Source: Cenococcum geophilum 1.58
Lineage: Eukaryota; Ascomycota; Dothideomycetes; Gloniales; Gloniaceae
Assembly (NCBI GenBank): GCA_001692895.1
Contig: KV748196.1
Span: 1,984,001 to 2,048,000 of the forward strand
DNA: 64,000 nt
Direction: 5' to 3'
How positions within the stretch are numbered: position 1 is the first letter of the stretch; the number at the start of each line of letters is the position of its first letter. Positions 13,901 to 24,565 of the stretch are shown one piece after another. The position numbers and the translations under genes were made by a program. The notes below the pieces were generated by a model. The model did not search any database. It was not told where the DNA came from and saw nothing but the letters and a program-made list of their open reading frames with translations.

Positions 13901-13988
13901 TTGCCGCCGTTAATAGCGTCGTGGTAGCTGCTTTTAGTGGCATATTATTTAACTTTCTATATTTAATACTATAACCTAGTAGTGATTA
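10984..13988 (-). pseudogene. E2 gag relic and leader (interrupted by a SINE-like insert)
   Basis: On the minus strand the segment about 12980-12700 reads as a gypsy Gag: 'LAIKYTTQF*TLAT*VK*NN', then 'ALIIQYK*GLKAKV' and 'LWDLID*VIKIN', matching the capsid pattern of a tandem Gln-rich helix, a YxxGL segment and an 'IDLAIKIDNR'-type helix. The leader between Gag and the right LTR (13670-13988) shows nothing else recognisable. The interval 13241-13655 plus one TSD copy is a later insertion. LINE1 separates this part from pol. Stops are all TAA/TAG. An open 64-codon plus-strand stretch at 11971-12165 is an antisense shadow. Confidence 0.75.
13241..13655 (-). mobile_element. SINE-like short retroposon, 415 bp
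   Basis: Flanked by an exact 14-bp duplication, taccccttcttata, at 13227-13240 and 13656-13669. The left end carries an (ATA)n run, i.e. a (TAT/ATT)n tail if the element is read on the minus strand, so its 5' end is on the right. It has no ORF and no protein motif. It is visibly richer in G+C and CpG than the surrounding Gag relic, and contains a short direct array of the unit gaaagtc at 13578-13598. A tail plus a long TSD is how LINE-mobilised short elements look. I could not place pol III A and B boxes with confidence, so a 5'-truncated LINE fragment remains possible. Confidence 0.62.
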
Positions 13989-14412
13989 TATAACGGAACC
14001 TTATAGTAGGTACTACGATAGGCTTATTAATAGGCTTAGTATATAGGTAATGCAAATTAAAGCTAACAACGTAATAATAACTGGTAGAGTGGTTGCCTAA
14101 TAGATTAACTCTAATTATATTCTAAGAATCACTATAAGGAAGGAACTATCTAGGTAGGGACTAAGGGTCCTTAAATACACAACCGTACTCCTATAAAATC
14201 CCTCTTATACGTAATATACGTATACTCTATCTGCTCTGTTACGGATTATATAGATCTTACAGATTATACAGATCACGTTATGTGTCCTTAATTACCATTC
14301 CTCGTTATATAGCTCTATTAGCTCCATCCTAGACTATGCCTAAATTAATTAACTAGCTTCTTTCAACTCTTCCCCAAGTAGTCGTAATATTGTACTTAAA
14401 GCGTTCGTAACA
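13989..14412 (-). repeat. LTR of E2 (5' LTR in element orientation)
   Basis: 424-bp partner of 806-1229. The outer TSD copy tatat lies at 14413-14417, after which the E1 reading frame resumes without loss. Confidence 0.93.
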
Positions 14413-14417
14413 TATAT

Positions 14418-16910
14418 ATATTATTTATTTAGATAATGTTCTAATTTACTTAGAAGATAAGGATTAGTATAAGTAATATATCCCCAAAGTACTAGAATAT
14501 TTAGATAATTAGGGCCTCTGCGCTACGGCGTTAAAGTATATTTTTAATATTAAGTAGGTTAAGTTCCTAGGTTATATTATAACGCCTATAGGTATAGTTA
14601 TAGACCTAGTACAGATATAGATAATCTAAAAAGTAGCTAGAGCTAAAAGAGCTACTAGAATATCTAAGTATTCCTAGGCTTTGCCAATTTCTATAGGCAC
14701 TTTATCTATAACTACTTAGATATCGCCTAATATCTATCTAATTATATTATATAAGCATTTTAAACCCTAGCCTAAGAAGTAAAAAGCTTAAAGGTAAGAA
14801 GGAAGAAAACTAAAAAGGGACTAACTTAATAGAATAAACTATAGTTATAGCCTAAAAAGGGTTAGGAGGCCTTTTAGGAACTATATATAAAGTTTATAAA
14901 AGCTTTATTACTATGGTATTTTAACCTAGATTAGCTATTAACAACAATTACTAATATATTAAATTTTGCCCTTATTAATATCCTACTATAACCTAATAGG
15001 TATCTAGATACTACCTAACTCTACTAAAAACTTATAGTATTCTATAATAGAAAATTTTAGGGGCCTAAAGTTAGGTATTATACTCACGATAAGAAACTGC
15101 TAGCTATAGTTAACTGCTTTAAGTAGTAGTGATATTACCTTAAGTATATAAGCTATACTACTTATATACTTTTAGATTACTATAATTTACGCTACTTTAT
15201 AACTATAAAGGAGCTTATACCTTAATAAGCTAAATAAGTAAAGGAGCTTATATAATTTAATTTAAAGATTAAATATAAGCTAGGGGAAAACAACCCTGCT
15301 AATAAACTGTTATAACGGCTAGACTATACTAAAGGTTCTAAAATAGGAGAAGAAAAACAGATAATGGATATTTTACTCCCTATATTATAGAATAAGCTCC
15401 GGGTATAGAATGCTTAAGTACTTATAGCTCTATATACTAAGTCTTAGGCGGTATAAACCCTATTAGCTTTTATTAACGTTCTAGCTAGTACCCAGTTTAT
15501 TATTATTAAGGGTCTAAATATACCTAGATAGGATATCCCTAATATAAATTTAGAACCTAGTAATATACTCCCTCTAATTACTAAGCTATCCCCTTAAACT
15601 AATAGTAAAGCTATAGAATAATTAGAACTCGGAGCCCTATAACAATTAAAGGACTTTAATCTTATAGTGGCCTTCCTAATATATACGTACTAAGAAGCTA
15701 TAAGATCTATAGTACTATTTAGTTTTATACTTAGAGTAGTATAAAATAAAATAATATTTACCTAAAAACTATCTAAAAGGTTAATGGATTTTATCTATAA
15801 GATATAATAAAGGGATACCTTCTATACTATCTTTAATGCGAAAATAGATTAGAAATATAACGGAAAGAAAGCTATAAGGTATTAAAATTAGAAACTAGAC
15901 CTAATAGGCCTACTATATAGAAATAGTAAGGTTTAGGTGCTATAAAAAGCAAATTTATAACAAAAGATTCTTATAAAGAATTATAATAATCCTTTAGGCG
16001 ACTACTATAGTTAAGCTAAAATAGTAGAATTACCCTAGCGTAAATATTATTAGCTAAAGCCTAAGTAGGAAGTAAAGAAGTATATTAGCTATTATAAGAA
16101 GTATTAAGTATATAAGATCCGTAGGCATAAGCTATAGGGTCTACTTAAATTAGTTCTCCCTACTAGTAAGCTATAGTAATATTACGCTATAGACCTTATT
16201 ACGGATCTCCCGCTAATTAAAAATGGCCAAGGATAAATATATAATTTGGTCCTTATACTTATTAATAGGTTTTTAAAGTATATATAATACCTTCCCATTA
16301 ATAAGATAACTAATATATAAGCGCTTACTAACATAATTAAGGAGAAATGCTTTTTTAAAGTAGACTAGCCGTACTTTATTATTACTAATAGGGGCAGCGT
16401 CTTTATAAGCCAATACTAGTTAGATTTATACTTTTATTTAAAGATAAACTACTATTATAGTATAGCTTTTTACTTATAAACGGATAAGTAAATAGAATGC
16501 TAGAACTAGGAACTAGAGTTTTACCTATAAATTACTAGCTAGGGCTGTATAATTAATTATAGGATCTTACTAAGAAGTTTAAGAATATCTATTAGAGAGT
16601 ATAAGGATACCTCTAGGAATAGGAGGAGTAATAAAAGTATATAAAGTAGAGCCTATAAGATGCCTAAGTATAGTAAAGACTTTAGTATAACCGCAAATAC
16701 TAGGATAAGTATTTTAGAGTAGGTAATAAGGTTTTATTATATTTAACAAATATTAAAACCAATTAACTATTAAAGAAGCTTAATATAAGATATCTAAGTT
16801 CTTTTTAAGTTAAGGGATAAATTAATAAGCTAGCCTACTATTTCTAGCTACCCCTATTTATAGCCTATATATATATAGTGTTTTATATAAACCTACTAGA
16901 GCTATAGTAT
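14418..16910 (+). pseudogene. E1 pol relic continued: RT C-terminus, RNase H, integrase
   Basis: After one TSD copy the E1 frame continues directly into 'IIYLDNVLIYLE' (14420-14460), the RT catalytic box. RNase H follows: 'KKLLAIVNCFK' (about 15092-15125) and 'LDYYNLRYF' (about 15171-15196), the DHxNL element with His changed. The integrase zinc region is near 16075-16130 ('KKYISYYKKY*VYKIR', with the Cys pair read as Tyr), and the core and C-terminal motif 'FYL*TDK*IE' at 16464-16500 corresponds to HPQTDGQTE. The frame is cut at 16910 by E3 and the C-terminus resumes at 30969. Confidence 0.87.
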
Positions 16911-17218
16911 TGTAAGAGGCCAGCTTAACCAGAACGTATAATTATCTAATTAACAGTGTTACTAGTAAGTAGAAGGTAAGTTAAAGGTAAAATAAGTTTT
17001 ATATATTAAAGGACAAATGCTTCTAACCACTTCTATTTAGAGACTAATCGCTAGTTCTTCTTTAGAGGGGAACTAGCTTCCTATATATTTCTTTTAAGAC
17101 GCTAGTAAAACCTTTCGCCCTTAACTTATCTAACTGTGTCTTCTGGAATATAGATGGGATATAGATAAAACCTCCTACCGTCTTATTGGATATGTACCTT
17201 TTAGGGGATTCCGTTATA
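16911..17218 (-). repeat. LTR of E3, left copy (308 bp)
   Basis: Begins tgtaagaggcc and ends ccgttata. The right copy begins tataagaggcc and ends ccgttaca, so each copy has lost one canonical terminus (TG or CA) to a RIP-type transition. Confidence 0.92.
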
Positions 17219-18191
17219 ATTGCCTCCCCTTTTAGGGTCTTAGTCCTTTAAGACTTTGCCTCTACTAAGCTTTTATAGAGTTCCGGCTAAAACTATTAGG
17301 GAAACCCTTAATAGAAAGGTACTCTATAATGCGACTTATTGCCAGCTCTTTACTAGCGCGGAACTTTACTTTATCTTTCGTTCCTTTGCTTTTCTCCTAC
17401 CCTAGCTCCTTATAGTGTTTTTATAATAGGATTTTAATAATAGTAATAAAAATTTAGTGGGATTTACCTCTCTAATTTTGGGAATTTATTGTAAATAGAT
17501 CTAGAGGTTATCTGGTGTAATGTATTAACTAACCACTATTTCTATTTACCTAAATAGGCCTTAATAATAATATTTTTTATTTTAATTTCTTTCTGTTTAT
17601 AAGTTGTCGTCTCTCCCTCGTCCTTCTATTAATAATACCATTCGTCTTATTCTTAAATAGGCTGTTTTCATTATATCTCGCCTTTTAGCTTCTGTATCTT
17701 TAGCTGTACTTCTATTACTACCTTATTATCTTTTCTTAACGCGTTTATAAGCAATAGGATCTCTACCTTATCTCTTATAATAATGCTAACTTCTTAGAGT
17801 ATTCTCTTATAATAGCTTATAGTCCTTCTGCGCGTCCCTAAACCGGCGGCAGTATTATTAATCTCCCGGTGACGCCCTAGATAGCGTCTGTTACTCCTAT
17901 AGCAGTTTCCCTAAAATGCTATCGTTGCTGCGTTTATGCTCTTATATAGGATCCTTCCTATGTCTATAAGATGCCTCGCTTTAGCGAAAATAAATCCAAG
18001 TGCTCCTATTATCGCAGTAGGAGAAAGACCTACGTCCTAGTATTTCCCATTCTATCCTATTCTAGATTTCGCTAATTATACTAAATCCCCGCTGTTTATG
18101 TGTATAAGACTTATAGGCTCTAACGCGCTATTTAAGATTTCTGCTAATATCCTAATAGTAATAGGCGGGGATAGAATGTGTCTTTTCTTAC
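17219..18191 (-). other. E3 3' region, distal part, no firm ORF
   Basis: AT-rich sequence between the E3 left LTR and the Copia1 insertion. Nothing on the minus strand is recognisable. On the plus strand 17971-18091 has a comparatively open frame with a run of basic residues and a Cys (reading '...NKSKCSYYRSRRKTYV'). This might be the remains of a small Cys-containing domain read against the element. An open stretch at 18098-18298 crosses into the Copia1 LTR and is therefore an artefact. Confidence 0.45.
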
Positions 18192-18410
18192 TGTTAGGAA
18201 TAGAGGTAAGTGGTCACCATATAAGGCATATTGCCGTCACGTGTGGCAAGTTGCCGTTACGTGCGGCAAGTTGCCGTCATGTGTCGCCGCGGCACTAGCG
18301 TGGCGAGGAGCCTTAAGCTCCTCGCCCTCCCTCATTTTTGGAATATAGAATAATTATTATTATACTATCTACGAACCGTAGCTACGTGATATCCCCTTAT
18401 GTAACCAACA
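18192..18410 (+). repeat. 5' LTR of Copia1
   Basis: 219 bp. Contains a candidate TATA element (ccatataagg, about 18214), three related ~22-bp units built on caagttgccgt (about 18229-18290) and a perfect 10-bp stem, ggcgaggagc/gctcctcgcc, with a 5-nt loop (about 18302-18326). The CpG-rich core is much less mutated than the element body. Confidence 0.93.
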
Positions 18411-18813
18411 CTGATTAGTGGTTAACTTTACTGTTATACTATAGAACAGCTAGGTATTACTAAGAAGAGACGAGCTACTGTACTAGTGCTACTTATGCTA
18501 AAGGAAGCTGTCTTTTGAGGTTAGAACTGGTCCTAAACCTTAAATAGAACTCTTCTATAAATTTAAGGATCTAAAGGCCAGAACTAGTCCTGAGCCTTTC
18601 TAAGATTATGGATTCTTGCGTCCATTACGCAGAATAACACGCTTTATAAGTCTTCGCGATTTAAGGCCAGAATTGGTTCTAAGCCCTATAATCGTAAATA
18701 TACGTTATAAACGCGTACTAAATAATAAATATGTACTAAATGACAAATATATATCACGAACGCGTACTAAATAATAATCCCTATACTAATAACACTTCCC
18801 TCCCTCTAAAAAC

Positions 18814-20200
18814 ATGGCTATACCTACTTTAAACGACTGGGAAGACTCCTTACTACTAGGGGTAGCTTTATACGCGAAACTTATTAATGAAAATTGGGAC
18901 GAATTTACCTTTAATATAATAACTTGTACCGTAAAATAAGTTAATGGCTTTCTTCTATACCGTATTATATTTTACTAAAGTAAATACTACGCTAATATAC
19001 AGCTGTAGGAATATTTTAGAGAGGATTTTGTAAGATGGACCGCTAACACCTGGGCACTTGGCAATGTTAATATTGTTTAGGATTTTTAAGACTTCCTCCG
19101 TAGGAATGGGGTATATATTACTAAGAACAATAACCTAATTACTAGCAATATTTAGGCCATTATTACTAGCATAGAAGAACCAGTATAGACGGAAGCTGAG
19201 ATTATACGTTAATTACGGAAACCTAAAACTAACCCATACTCTTTAAAAGGTAACTTTAATTTGGAATAAAACCCCTAGAACGCTACTCTTCTACCTAGAG
19301 GTGCTCTCCTACCTAGAGGTGCTCTCCTACCTAGAGGTGCTCTCCTACCTAGAGGTGCTCTCCTACTAAGAGGTACTCTTTCTCTACCTTTACTACCTCT
19401 AACTTCTCTACTATAAGAAGTTATAAATCTAATAAAGGTATATTTGGACGAAGAGAAGAAGTTTAGAGGAGAATTATATAATATGCTTGGAGTAAAACTA
19501 TAGGTCTTTTATAACTGTTATAATAAGGTTAGAATTTAACGCTACTAGTACTACTACGCTTTCTCTATTATGTTAAAGGGATGGGTAATAATATTCTATT
19601 ACGACTATATTATGGGTAAAAACTATAGCTTTAATGTAATACTTTAGCTTACTAGAGCTTACTTTAAGACTAATAAGAATCGCTAACTTTATATATCTGA
19701 ATGGCGGGAAACTATATTCTAGAGAGTTATTACTTCTAACCTAATAAAGACTTGTTTAGAGTGCCTTTAACTACTCTTTAATAAACTCTAGAAAATCTAA
19801 TATAGCCTTACTAAAACTTACTAAAATGAGAATAGCCTAAGGGACTAGGTTATCTTAGCATGCCGTGGCGTTCCTAAGTATAACTTGGCGCTATATAAAC
19901 CTACGGATATATTTAAAGGAGTATATACTAAGCTACGCTCCGCCGTAGGTACTATTGTGGTGGGGTAAAATGGGCCACTACTTAGTGCCTTAGCATTTTC
20001 CTGTATATATCGAGCCTTCGGCTTCTCTCCTTCTCACGATCACGACCGACCGGGAATACATTCTTTCCTTTCTTCTTACTGACTGCTTTCCTACTGATTG
20101 ATTACGACTAACTGACCGACTGACCGACCGACCGACCGACCGACCGACCGACAGACAGACAGCACTGTGACTTTCCTATCTGAGAGTGGTCGTACCCTCC
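18814..20200 (+). pseudogene. Copia1 gag relic
   Basis: The frame opens with an ATG at 18814 ('MAIPTLNDWEDSLLLGVALY') and stays readable through TAG/TAA to about 19950, where a solo LTR interrupts it. At 19291-19380 five 18-bp units encode an LPRGAL-type repeat; Copia3 has only two. Downstream is a helical region typical of copia Gag ('FYYDYIMGKNYSFN'), which would assemble the particle and bind RNA. The matching sequence of Copia3 shows that the solo LTR is absent there. It is non-functional. Confidence 0.75.
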
Positions 20201-20203
20201 CAC
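19956..20203 (+). mobile_element. Solo LTR inserted in Copia1 gag, little affected by RIP
   Basis: 248 bp absent from the aligned position in Copia3 (about 48440). It begins tgtggtgggg and ends accctcccac(a), with actat on both sides (19951-19955 and 20204-20208; the shared A leaves a 4- or 5-bp reading). It has a TATA-like tgtatatatcgag (about 20012), a C/T-rich segment and a (GACC)n/(GACA)n run at about 20118-20160. The structure is that of an LTR left after recombination between LTRs. Orientation is inferred from the TATA-like element only. Confidence 0.7.
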
Positions 20204-20208
20204 ACTAT

Positions 20209-23200
20209 AATGTAAACATAAGAATCTTAACAGCTCTATACCGAAAACCCTACCTAACTAAGTACTCCCGACTAATACGATTATAACTAGACTGATTAAA
20301 TATATAGTGGCCGTAGTAGGGAATATAGAAGAGGGTATAATTAATATTAACTATAAGGTAATTATAGAGGTCCTTATAGAGGTTCATTTTAAAGTAATTA
20401 CTAGAAGAAGTGCTACGTTTGTAAGAAGCTAAATTGCTAGTTAACTAGACACTCCCTTAATAAGTAAAAGGAGGTATATAATAAGTTTCGTTAGAGTGTA
20501 AGAAATGTTAGAAATTATAAGGTTACTATAGCCTACTTCTAAAGCTTCCTAGTTTAATACGAAGGCGTAGAAGATCTTAAGGGTAAGGTTAATAAGACCG
20601 AATAGCTCCTTATAGATATGGAAATTAAGGACTACTTACCTAACTAATACTTTACTAAGTATGGTAAGGTAGATAGTACACAAACCGTTACTATTCTTAA
20701 TAACTAATCTACGCTCCATTCTATTATAAAGTTAAATATCTTTAATAAGCTAAAGGAGAGCTCCGCGTTCTCCTTCGACGATAGATACTCGGCAAATGTC
20801 TTTTATGGTATTATGCTAGATACTAGAGCCGTAGGAGTATCTATAGTAGGAGAACCTTAAGTTCGAGCTCTTTAACAACTTAATACTTTTATTTAGATTA
20901 ACTAATTAACGGTAGGCTAATATATAATACGTTTTGGTAAGGGTACCGCAATCTCTCTCGGCATAATTAGGGTCTAAACCCCCTTAGGATATATTACCTT
21001 TTACGTTATTCCCGCGAACACTTCGTTTCTATTCTGTATTAAAGATATAGACAAATTAGGCGTTAAGCTTAATAACCTTAAGAATATGCTTATGCAGGGA
21101 GATAATCGGGTGCCTATTATATATAAGTAGGGTTACCCTTAGCTGCTCCTTTAATAACTAGAAAAGAGTATTGCTTAAAGCTATTTAACTAAGTTAGAGT
21201 TACGTTAACTACACTGTTGTTTTAGCCACCTATCTGTTTATTAATTGCTTAGGGTTCTTTAGTAAGCGGGCTATAAAGTTAAAGTTAAGGCAATTAAGTA
21301 TCTTATAAAGTACTACTATTACTGCTAAATAAACTAGAAGTCCCTTAGCCGATTTAAGTTTACCCTTAAGGATAACTACGACTTTAACTTCTATATTATT
21401 ATTAACGTTATATATCTTAGCGGTAAACCAGTGCTTTAAGTTATTAACTTCTTAACTTCCTTCTAAGCCGCGCGTTTCTTAAAAGATATATTAGCCAGAA
21501 ATATATAGGATACCCTTTAGTTATGCTAGATTAATATTTATTTAGGACCCCCTAATTAAATTATTTATAATATAGGAAAGAACTTCTTATTTATAGAGTT
21601 CCGATAATAAATAAAGGTAATAGCAATTAAGGTTAAGGAAGTCCCCGTTAAGGCATATAATAGTATTAAAAAAGTAGAGCAATATTACGCGCCATTACGC
21701 CACGTATATAAGATTATCTCTTTAAAACTAAAGGATGCTAGCGAAGAACTTATCTTATAAATAGCTATTAAAGCTATTAATAATTCCGCTAGCCCGGATA
21801 GACTTATACCTATATTACTAGTCTTTAGCGCCTACCCTTAAATAACTAACAATTCTTTACTATCTCCCTCTATTATATAATAAGCTAAGGCTATTCGCAA
21901 GGTAATAAAGGAGGTACGACATCTCTATGCTATACGCTAGGTTAATAACGCACTAGGAATAAGAAATGGCCTAAATATCTTAACTACGCTTAATCTGCCA
22001 CTCTAGTCTAAAGTACGCGTATAGCGTAAAAAGGGAGGATAGTTAGGCCTACACTAACTTATTATAATTAATGGTTAAACCTATACTATTTAGATGCCTT
22101 ACGGACCCACTTAATTCCGTTTAACTATTATTAAGCCTTACTATAAAGATAACAATTCTAAGCCTTTATAGGATGCCCTAGAAGATGCCCTAAAAGAGAA
22201 CTACGATTAACGTGCTTTAGAAGGCGACTATAATCCCAATATAATTGTAGTAGAGGTGCCACAATTATAACGCGGTAGAGGTTGCCCGAAGGGATCACGA
22301 AATTGCCAATATCTTATTAATTTTAAAGAGTAATTTATTACCGCTATTGAGAATAGAATTGAGTTATTAATGGCCTTTATAATAACTAAGGAGAAGGCTG
22401 GCTTTAAGCTTGTAAAATAGCTCTAAAAGGAAGGTTATATTATAACTTCTAGAGTTCCTTTCTAAGCATCTAATAAGTAGGAGATTAACGGTTTTATTAT
22501 AAGAGGAGTCTTTAAATTTAAGAAGTATAACCCTACTAAATTCAATAGAGTCCGCATCTTTAAGTTAAGAATGGTTAATAAGATTAAGGGTAAAGCTACT
22601 AACGCCCTATTTAAGAAATTAAGGCTTGTTATCTAAGGTTATAATAATAATAGTAAAGAGATAATTCTTATATAATCTCCCATAATTTAACGAGCTAGTT
22701 AGTAAGTTATTATTATATTAGCTCCCTCCTTAATAAAGAATAGAATGGCGGTTTATTTATAAGATATTACTTAGGCCTACACCCAATTAGAGACGCACCT
22801 TTAACGCTTAATATTAGCGCACCTTCTAGAGTAAATTCGCTACTAATATCTAGAAGATATGATTATGGTTATGCTTAAGCCATTATATAGAATTACAGAG
22901 GTAGGAACCTATTGGTGGGCTACCTATAGCAAGCACTATAAAGAGAAGCTTTTAATAACTATATCTATATTTAATCCCTACTTCCTTATTATAACTATAG
23001 GAACTCCGTTTGGAATTGTCGGCATATAAACTAATAATATAATTATCTTAGGAGACGACCAATTCTTAGCTTTTAAAGAAAATAAGCTAGTAAAAGTAAA
23101 TCTAATAGCAAAGCTAAAAGAAAAGCTTAATTTAATAACACTATTACTCTTTAATAGATGTATCCTTTCCCTAAATAAGGATTCTATTGCTTTACGCTAG

Positions 23201-24110
23201 AAGGGTTAAGGTAAGAAGATTAATGTTATTAACGTTAATTCTCTAAAGTAAGAATATATAGAGTAACGTGCTTGCGGAGCTTATATTGCTTCTATTTATT
23301 AACCTAAGGCTTTATTTAATCTCTCTATTGCGGCTTAATACTAGGAACCTACTAAGGATGACGTTCTTGCCCTAAATAAACGTCTTTTTTAGTAAATAAA
23401 CCATCTTAATTGGGGACTACTCTACGTGCCTATTAATCTTCCTACCGCTAAGCTCTTTATATTTATTAATAGATCGTTTATAAATAATAAAGATTTTAGC
23501 TCCTAGTTAGGATATAAGATTATTATCACAAACAAATTTACTAGAGAGAATAACTTTATAATCTATAGCAATCTTATTTATTAGAGCTTAACTAAGAGTA
23601 AGCGCGTTACCTAAAGTGTTTTAGCGTTAGAGATATATAGAATGGTTAGCGGAGTTAATATAGCAATTGTAATTGGAACTACCCTAAAGATAATTATAGA
23701 TNNACTNNAANTTCCNGTTATCCCTATAATTATATGCACTAACTTATATTCCCTTTATAAGTGTTTAGTTAAGCTTGGTACTATAAAGAAGAAGCGCCTT
23801 ATAATTAATATTATAGCACTTTAGTAATCCTACGAGCGTTAAGAACTCTTTAAGATTTAATAGATTAATAGCTAAGATAACCTAGTAAATATAATAACGA
23901 AGGCGAACCTAAATAAGGCACTAGAGACGTTTGTTAACACGAATACTCTACATATATAAGTTAAAGGTTAGGTTAAAAGGGAGCCCCTAGAAATTTCTTA
24001 GTTATATAAGGTCTTAAGATATCTAGGAACTTTAACCAGCGGTTAAAGTTATCTAATTAGTTAGATTCTATAAACCCTAACTTAACCTAGCTAATTAGGA
24101 TTTTCTATCC
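20209..24110 (+). pseudogene. Copia1 pol relic: protease, integrase, RT, RNase H
   Basis: The protease motif reads 'DTRAVGVSIVGEP' near 20820-20860; all three copies show R at the Gly of DTG, explained by TpG to TpA in a Gly codon. The pre-integrase segment is 'LTKLELR*LHCCFSH' near 21190-21230, followed by an integrase core to about 21850. The RT region (22700-23200) shows 'AYTQLETHL' and, in place of a YVDD box, '*TNNIIILGDDQF', a form shared by the three copies. RNase H near 23640-23820 has 'ICTNLYSLYKCLVKLG', with Asp of TDS read as Asn. The tail ends near 24110. Confidence 0.85.
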
Positions 24111-24341
24111 CCAGGATAGAAAATTGCTATTAGCTCACTTACTACTAGCGCCTTAGCGGCCCTCCGGATAAGATATCTACCTATGACTTCTAAGTAAGAA
24201 AGTACTACATACTAAGAGGCAAACTTTGGGATAGCGAGACTTATGTTATAATGGCAATAGTAAGTAAGGAGGATTAATATTTATTTTACTAGTTAAGCGG
24301 TATATATATATAGATGGCAACTATAAAAGAAGAGTTGCTAG

Positions 24342-24560
24342 TGCTAGGAATAGAGGTAAGTAGTTACTATATAAGGCATATTGCCGTTATATATAGCAAG
24401 TTGCCGTTACGTGCAGTAAGTTGCCGTCACGCGTCGCCGCGGCACTAGCGTGGCGAGGAGCCTTAAGCTCCTCGCCCTCCCTTATTTTTGGAATATAAAA
24501 TAATAATTATTATACTATCTACGAACCGTAGCTATATAATATCCCCTTATGTAACTAATA
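24342..24560 (+). repeat. 3' LTR of Copia1
   Basis: 219 bp, partner of 18192-18410. It is slightly more RIP-altered at its ends (TG kept, terminal CA read as TA). The GC-rich hairpin is preserved. Confidence 0.93.
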
Positions 24561-24565
24561 CTTAC

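Larger units (their letters stand above)
806..14412 (-). mobile_element. Ty3/gypsy retrotransposon E2, nested in E1
   Basis: Two 424-bp direct LTRs (806-1229 and 13989-14412) flank a minus-strand gag-pol. The 5-bp duplication tatat lies at 801-805 and 14413-14417. A purine-rich tract (reverse complement of ccatctccctcc at 1230) next to the left LTR fits a minus-strand element whose 3' end is on the left. Gag lies at the right, then protease, RT, RNase H, integrase and a chromodomain toward the left. After removing LINE1 (with one TSD copy) and the SINE-like insert, the element is about 7.9 kb, a normal gypsy length. All domains carry RIP-type stops, so it is dead. Insertion split the catalytic YLDN box of E1. 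Confidence 0.93.
18192..24560 (+). mobile_element. Ty1/copia retrotransposon Copia1
   Basis: LTRs of 219 bp at 18192-18410 (tgttaggaat...aaccaaca) and 24342-24560 (tgctaggaat...aactaata), with TSD cttac at 18187-18191 and 24561-24565. The plus strand carries gag, protease, a GAG-pre-integrase/integrase region, then RT, then RNase H: the copia order, with integrase before RT. It is one of three related copies in the window (Copia2 minus, Copia3 plus). A solo LTR interrupts its gag region. N bases occur at 23702-23716. Confidence 0.94.

Noticed and set aside
18098-18298. Open frame of 66 codons
   Set aside because: It spans the junction between E3 and the Copia1 LTR at 18191/18192, so it cannot be an ancestral gene.
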